Shown here: positions 58,775 through 64,000 of the stretch, piece by piece
Layout of the letters: each line of letters opens with the position of its first letter
Position numbering within the stretch: the first letter of the stretch is position 1
Notes under the pieces: generated by a model
What the model saw: only the letters and a program-made list of their open reading frames with translations
Told to the model about the DNA's origin: nothing
Databases searched by the model: none
Assembly (NCBI RefSeq): GCF_039392895.1
Contig: NZ_CP135027.1
Span: 62,001 to 126,000, forward strand
Direction: 5' to 3'
DNA: 64,000 nucleotides
Source of the DNA: Buchnera aphidicola (Mindarus keteleerifoliae)
Lineage (GTDB): Bacteria > Pseudomonadota > Gammaproteobacteria > Enterobacterales > Enterobacteriaceae
Made by a program: the position numbers and the translations under genes

Positions 58775-61177
58775 ATGAAATTTAGTAAAAAATGGTTATT
58801 AGAAAGAGCTAATTTGTCAATTAGCAGTAAAAAAATTTGTAGTCAAATGACTCAAGCAGGATTAGAAAGTGAAATATTGACGGATGAATTAAATAAATTT
58901 AAAAAAATAATTGTTGGTAAAATTATTTCTTATCATTTACATCCAAAATCTAAAACTTTAAAAGTTATTAAGGTTAAAATTGAAAAAAAAAGAATAATTC
59001 AAATTATTAGTAATGCTAAGAATTGTAGAGTGGGAATAAAAGTTGCTGTAGCTACTAAATCTAGTGTAATTTTAAAAGATAAAAAAGTTTTTTCTAAAGT
59101 AATATTAGGAGAATTATCTGAAGGAATCTTATGTTCTTTTCAAGAATTAGGTATGATAGATAATCAAATAAACAATGTAATTGAATTGCCATCATTTGCT
59201 TTAATCGGAAGAACAGTAAAAGAATATTTTTATCCAAATGATACTACAATAGTAGTTAATTTACCTTCTAATCGTTCTGATATATTAGGAATAATAGGCA
59301 TAGCAAGAGAAATGTCTGTTTTAAATGGTTTAAGTTTTGCTAAATTTGAAAAAAAAAAAGTAATTCCTAAAATAAAAGATGTAGGGAAAGTTAAAATATT
59401 AACACATAAAGAATTTCCTAAATACGTAGGAAGAATAATTAAAAATATTGATTTACAAGTAGATACTCCTTTTTGGATAAAGGAAAGATTAAGATTTTGT
59501 CAAGTTTCTTTAGAAGAAAATGTAATAAATAATATTATTAATTATGTTTTAATTGAATTTAATCAACCGTTACATGTATTTAATTGGAATTATAATAATT
59601 CCAATTTAATCTTTCGATATTCTAAAAAAAATGAATTAGTTAAATTAGAAAATGGCGAATCATTTTTTTTAGATGAAAAAATAATTGTAGGAACATGTAA
59701 AAATTCAAAAATAATTTTTATACCTTTAGGATTAAATTTGAAGAATGGAAGAATTTCTTTTTCTTCAAAAAACATTTTATTATGTAGTGTTTTTTTAACC
59801 CCATCATATGCAAAAAATTTTTCAAATCAAAAATGGGTTTCTTTCAAAATGTTGGAAACTTATAAAAGAGGTATGGATTTTAGTTTTCAAAATTATGTTT
59901 TGGAGTATGCTACTGAATTGATATTAAATATCTGTGGGGGTTTGCCTGGACCTATTTTAAATAAAAAAACATTTTCAAATTATTTCAAAAGAAAAAAAAT
60001 TCTTTTTAATTTTAAAAAAATTAAAAAAATTCTTGGATATGAAATAGACATTTTCAGAATAGAAAAAATTTTAGTTCTTTTAGGATTTGAAATAATTAAA
60101 TGTAAAAAAAATATTTGGGAAATAACTATTCCTACATGGCGAAATGATATTTCTTTAGAAGAAGATATTATTTCTGAAGTTATTCGTGTTGTTGGATGCG
60201 ATAAAATTAAATCAATTCCTATAAAGTCAAAAGTTATTATTGGTAAAAAAAATAAAATAACTTCTTCTTTAAAAGAAATAAAAAGTATGTTTTTTTATAA
60301 AGGATATAACGAAGTAATTAATTATTCTTTTGTTAATCCTTCCCAACAAAAAATTTTTTTTAAAGATAAGGAATTAATTTCATTATTAAATCCTATTTCA
60401 ATAGAAATGTCTTCTATGAGATCAACTTTGCTTGTTGGTTTGTTAAATAACATATCTTATAATCAAAGTAGACAAGAAACTTCAATTCGTTTATTTGAGA
60501 TTGGTTTATGTTTTTCTCTTGAAGAAAAAAAGAAATATGAAGTGAATCAAGAATTATTTATTGCAGGAGTAATTAGTGGAAAATTAACTGAAAAGCATTG
60601 GAATATAAAAGATAGAAAATTTAATTTTTTTGATTTAAAAGATGATGTGGAAACTATGTTGTCTTTAACAAGACATCATTCAAATATTTTTTTTTCTCCT
60701 AAAGTTTTTTTCGGATTACATTCTCATCAAAGTGCAGAAATATTGCTTAATAATCAATCGATTGGAAAAATTGGAACATTAGATCCTATCTTAATAAAAA
60801 AATTTAATTTAAAAGAATCTGTTTTTTTATTTGAAATATCTATGGAAAAATTATTTCCATTTAATAATTTTTCAGTTAAAGATATTTCTATTTTTCCTGG
60901 TAGTAAGAAAGATATATCTTTTTTAGTTTCTAATAAAGTTTTATCTATTGATATTATTAAAGAATGTGAGTCCGTATCTCCAGGAAATATTAAGAAAGTT
61001 TCCTTAATTGATATGTATACTGACAAAAAATTTTTGAAGGGAACAAAAGGTATCTCAATTAGTTTATTTTTTCAAAATCAATATAAAACATTAGAAGAGT
61101 CTGAAATATTACAATTAGTAGAAAAATGTATCTCTCAATTAAGAAAAAAATTTAATATTATACTAAGAAACGAATAA
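58775..61177 (+). CDS. pheT: phenylalanyl-tRNA synthetase beta subunit with a degenerate editing site
   Basis: PheT supports the catalytic alpha subunit, binds tRNA and normally hydrolyses Tyr-tRNA-Phe. The 800-residue protein (E. coli 795) starts MKFSKKWLLERA at an ATG with AGGTGAT; an in-frame start 12 bases upstream is rejected. The tRNA-binding OB domain, B5 and the C-terminal anticodon-binding fold are present. In the B3/B4 editing domain the E. coli segment around Glu334 (GGEHSGV) aligns with LNLKNGRI, and HTDASHRYERG (Thr354, Ala356) with SFKMLETYKRG. The editing residues are therefore lost, while flanking structure (YKRGMD, ICGGLPGP) is kept. ihfA, next in E. coli, is absent. Confidence 0.95.
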   Translation: MKFSKKWLLERANLSISSKKICSQMTQAGLESEILTDELNKFKKIIVGKIISYHLHPKSKTLKVIKVKIEKKRIIQIISNAKNCRVGIKVAVATKSSVILKDKKVFSKVILGELSEGILCSFQELGMIDNQINNVIELPSFALIGRTVKEYFYPNDTTIVVNLPSNRSDILGIIGIAREMSVLNGLSFAKFEKKKVIPKIKDVGKVKILTHKEFPKYVGRIIKNIDLQVDTPFWIKERLRFCQVSLEENVINNIINYVLIEFNQPLHVFNWNYNNSNLIFRYSKKNELVKLENGESFFLDEKIIVGTCKNSKIIFIPLGLNLKNGRISFSSKNILLCSVFLTPSYAKNFSNQKWVSFKMLETYKRGMDFSFQNYVLEYATELILNICGGLPGPILNKKTFSNYFKRKKILFNFKKIKKILGYEIDIFRIEKILVLLGFEIIKCKKNIWEITIPTWRNDISLEEDIISEVIRVVGCDKIKSIPIKSKVIIGKKNKITSSLKEIKSMFFYKGYNEVINYSFVNPSQQKIFFKDKELISLLNPISIEMSSMRSTLLVGLLNNISYNQSRQETSIRLFEIGLCFSLEEKKKYEVNQELFIAGVISGKLTEKHWNIKDRKFNFFDLKDDVETMLSLTRHHSNIFFSPKVFFGLHSHQSAEILLNNQSIGKIGTLDPILIKKFNLKESVFLFEISMEKLFPFNNFSVKDISIFPGSKKDISFLVSNKVLSIDIIKECESVSPGNIKKVSLIDMYTDKKFLKGTKGISISLFFQNQYKTLEESEILQLVEKCISQLRKKFNIILRNE

Positions 61178-61287
61178 CTTTTATTATTAGGGTTTAATTT
61201 ATTTAAATTAGATTTAATATTTATACATTTTAAAAAAATATGATAAAGTTAGGAGAAAATTAATGTAAAACTTTATGAAAAATACAT

Positions 61288-62364
61288 ATGTATTGCTTTT
61301 CTGATTTTGATTTTTTTTTACCTAAGCATCTTATTCCTTATTATCCTCTTGAGTCAAGAAGTGAAAGTCGATTATTAATAGTTGATGGAAAAGATGGCAA
61401 TATTAAGCATGCTTTTTTTAAGAATATCGTTGATCATTTTAATCCTAATGATCTATTAGTTTTTAATGATACTAAAGTTATTCCAGCTAGAATTTTTGGA
61501 ATTAAAAAAAAAACAGGTGGAAAAATAGAAATTTTTATTATAAAGATAATAACTAACAATAAAGTAGTTGCAAAAATAAAATCTTCTAATTCCTGTAAAG
61601 TAGGAGATATATTTATTTTAGGAGAAAAAAAAAATTTTTCTTGTTCAATAATATCAATAAAGAAAAAATTTTTTGAAATAAAATTTCATAATGTCGAAAA
61701 GATAATGAATTTTTTATATCGTCTAGGACACATGCCTTTACCACCTTATATTCATCGAAAAGATAATATTCAAGATCACGTGTCTTATCAGACAGTTTAT
61801 GCGAATCATTTAGGATCTGTAGCAGCTCCAACTGCTGGATTGCATTTTGATAATGATTTATTAAAAAAATTAAAAAAAAGAAAAGTTCAATTTGCTTTTA
61901 TTACTTTACATATTGGTTTAGGTACATTTCAACCTATTAAAAATAATAATTTGAAAAGTCATATTATGCATTCTGAACATTTTCGTGTAAATTCAAAAGT
62001 TTTAAAAGAAATATTAGAATGTAAAAAAAGAGGAAATCGAGTTATAGCCGTAGGAACAAGTACACTAAGAGCACTTGAATCAATTCAAAGTAAAAAGAAG
62101 AATGATTCTTCTTCTTTCAAAAAAACAAATATTTTTATATATCCTGGTTATAACCATACTATAGCAGATGGATTAATAACAAATTTTCATTTTCCTAATT
62201 CTACTTTAATATTATTAGTTGCTTCTTTTTTAGGTTGTAAAAATACGATTAATGTTTATAAAGAAGCAATTAAAAAAAATTATAGATTTTTGAGCTATGG
62301 AGATTCAATGTTTATTACAAATAAAAAAAGAAATGAAAAAAAAAATGTTTTTTTGTTTAAATAA
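61288..62364 (+). CDS. queA: S-adenosylmethionine:tRNA ribosyltransferase-isomerase
   Basis: QueA adds the ribosyl-derived ring to preQ1 in tRNA, making epoxyqueuosine. The 358-residue protein (E. coli 356) has YPLESRSESRLL, LLVFNDTKVIPARIFG, GHMPLPPYI, YQTVYANHLGSVAAPTAGLH, HIGLGTFQPI and RVIAVGTSTLRALES, and ends with YRFLSYGDSMFI. The ATG at 61288 gives the family length. It has no good ribosome binding site; a strong AGGAG lies 33 bases upstream next to an ATG followed at once by a stop. It pairs with tgt 33 bases downstream. Confidence 0.95.
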   Translation: MYCFSDFDFFLPKHLIPYYPLESRSESRLLIVDGKDGNIKHAFFKNIVDHFNPNDLLVFNDTKVIPARIFGIKKKTGGKIEIFIIKIITNNKVVAKIKSSNSCKVGDIFILGEKKNFSCSIISIKKKFFEIKFHNVEKIMNFLYRLGHMPLPPYIHRKDNIQDHVSYQTVYANHLGSVAAPTAGLHFDNDLLKKLKKRKVQFAFITLHIGLGTFQPIKNNNLKSHIMHSEHFRVNSKVLKEILECKKRGNRVIAVGTSTLRALESIQSKKKNDSSSFKKTNIFIYPGYNHTIADGLITNFHFPNSTLILLVASFLGCKNTINVYKEAIKKNYRFLSYGDSMFITNKKRNEKKNVFLFK

Positions 62365-62379
62365 AAGAAAAATTTTTAA

Positions 62380-63504
<1,125 letters not shown>

Positions 63505-63720
63505 TTGTATAGATATAAATATATCAACAATCAGTTTTTAGTTTTTTAGTTGTTAATAAAAATAAATTTTTATTTATCATTAAATAAATATGATCATGTA
63601 TATCTTGGATAGATATATCTAATACTTGGAATTAATATTTCATTTTTATAGATTTTTTATTTTAATGTTTGTTATCATAATTTTTTTTAATAGAAAATAT
63701 TTAGTTAAATTTCATTTGAT

Positions 63721-64000
63721 TTAAATTAACAATGCAAAATTTGTTATCTTTAAGAATATTTTTTTTACTTCATTTAACAATGACAAACGATTTAAGCAAA
63801 TATCATCATTTTTGTCATAAACAATTGTTTGTTCAAAAAAATTTTCTATAAATTTTATTAAATTAATAATTTTTAATAATGATTCTTTATATTTTTTTTT
63901 AGATAAAAGTTTTTTTATTGTGATTTTGTATTTTTTCAGTTCAAAAAATAGTTTTATTTCACTTTCATGAATTAGAAGTTTTTCATTTACAAAATAATTT
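63721..64000 (-). CDS. glyS: glycyl-tRNA synthetase beta subunit (C-terminal end, partial)
   Basis: Reading the minus strand from the right edge gives an open frame to a TAA at 63721. Its last residues include FIENFFEQTIVYDKNDD, LNRLSLLNEVKKIFLKITN and a final ALLI. This aligns with the end of E. coli GlyS (VDAFFDKVMVNA, LNRLALLNKVRSLF, SLL), the DALR-type anticodon-binding region. About 92 codons are visible of a protein near 690. The rest, and glyQ, lie beyond the window. The 216-base spacer to the convergent tgt holds only A/T-rich sequence and a weak hairpin. Confidence 0.85.
   Translation of the reverse strand, partial: NYFVNEKLLIHESEIKLFFELKKYKITIKKLLSKKKYKESLLKIINLIKFIENFFEQTIVYDKNDDICLNRLSLLNEVKKIFLKITNFALLI

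Overview
The window looks like a chromosome segment of a strongly reduced, very AT-rich gammaproteobacterial endosymbiont, and it fits Buchnera aphidicola (obligate symbiont of aphids) best. Nearly every protein aligns along its length with an Escherichia coli orthologue from memory. Spacers are almost pure A/T, coding runs of A and T are long, and there are no mobile elements, phage genes or CRISPR arrays. Gene order keeps blocks of the enterobacterial ancestor: hisGDCBHAFI-gnd, rsxABCDGE-nth, thrS-infC-rpmI-rplT-pheST, ptsH-ptsI-crr, rpmB-rpmG, talA-tktB and queA-tgt. The species or host cannot be named from this window alone.

Layout. 1-8 kb: ribB (cut by the left edge), a kinase-only hldE, cca, a probable dead uppP, and the minus-strand group cysK, ptsH, ptsI, crr. 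8-12 kb: ligA with a poly(A) frameshift, tRNA-Lys, tRNA-Val, gltX, tRNA-Ala. 12-17 kb: a stripped flagellar locus (fliE, a shortened fliF, fliO, fliP, fliQ, fliR) with nothing left of fliG to fliN. 17-29 kb: rpmG, rpmB, ppa, pmbA, rnpB, fabB, talA, tktB, dapE, dapA, aroC, smrB. 29-38 kb: the complete histidine operon, then gnd. 38-43 kb: dcd, thiD, metG, tilS, tRNA-Val. 43-53 kb: ribE, the Rsx/Rnf electron-transfer complex, nth, tyrS, a SufA-like gene, ydiK. 53-64 kb: aroH, thrS, infC (AUU start), rpmI, rplT, pheS, pheT, queA, tgt, and the end of glyS on the minus strand.

How the genes work together. The nutritional role is plain: all histidine enzymes, two lysine/diaminopimelate steps (dapA, dapE), entry and exit of the shikimate path (aroH, aroC), the last step of cysteine synthesis (cysK) and two riboflavin steps (ribB, ribE). 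Central metabolism is the PTS phosphorelay plus the pentose phosphate path (gnd, talA, tktB). The Rsx complex couples ferredoxin/NADH redox to membrane potential. The remainder is mostly translation machinery.

The most notable points are losses inside retained genes. The ThrRS and PheRS editing sites both appear destroyed. FliF ends right after its second membrane helix, so it lacks the FliG-binding tail, while fliG itself and the rest of the fliG-fliN block are gone. HldE has lost its nucleotidyltransferase domain, Cca its HD phosphohydrolase motif, and ligA needs a one-base correction at an A10 tract. I found no unknown multi-gene system. The nearest to one is the basal-body/export-gate remnant that seems adapted to work without a rotor. 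Promoters could not be assigned with confidence because the AT background makes -10-like boxes ubiquitous.
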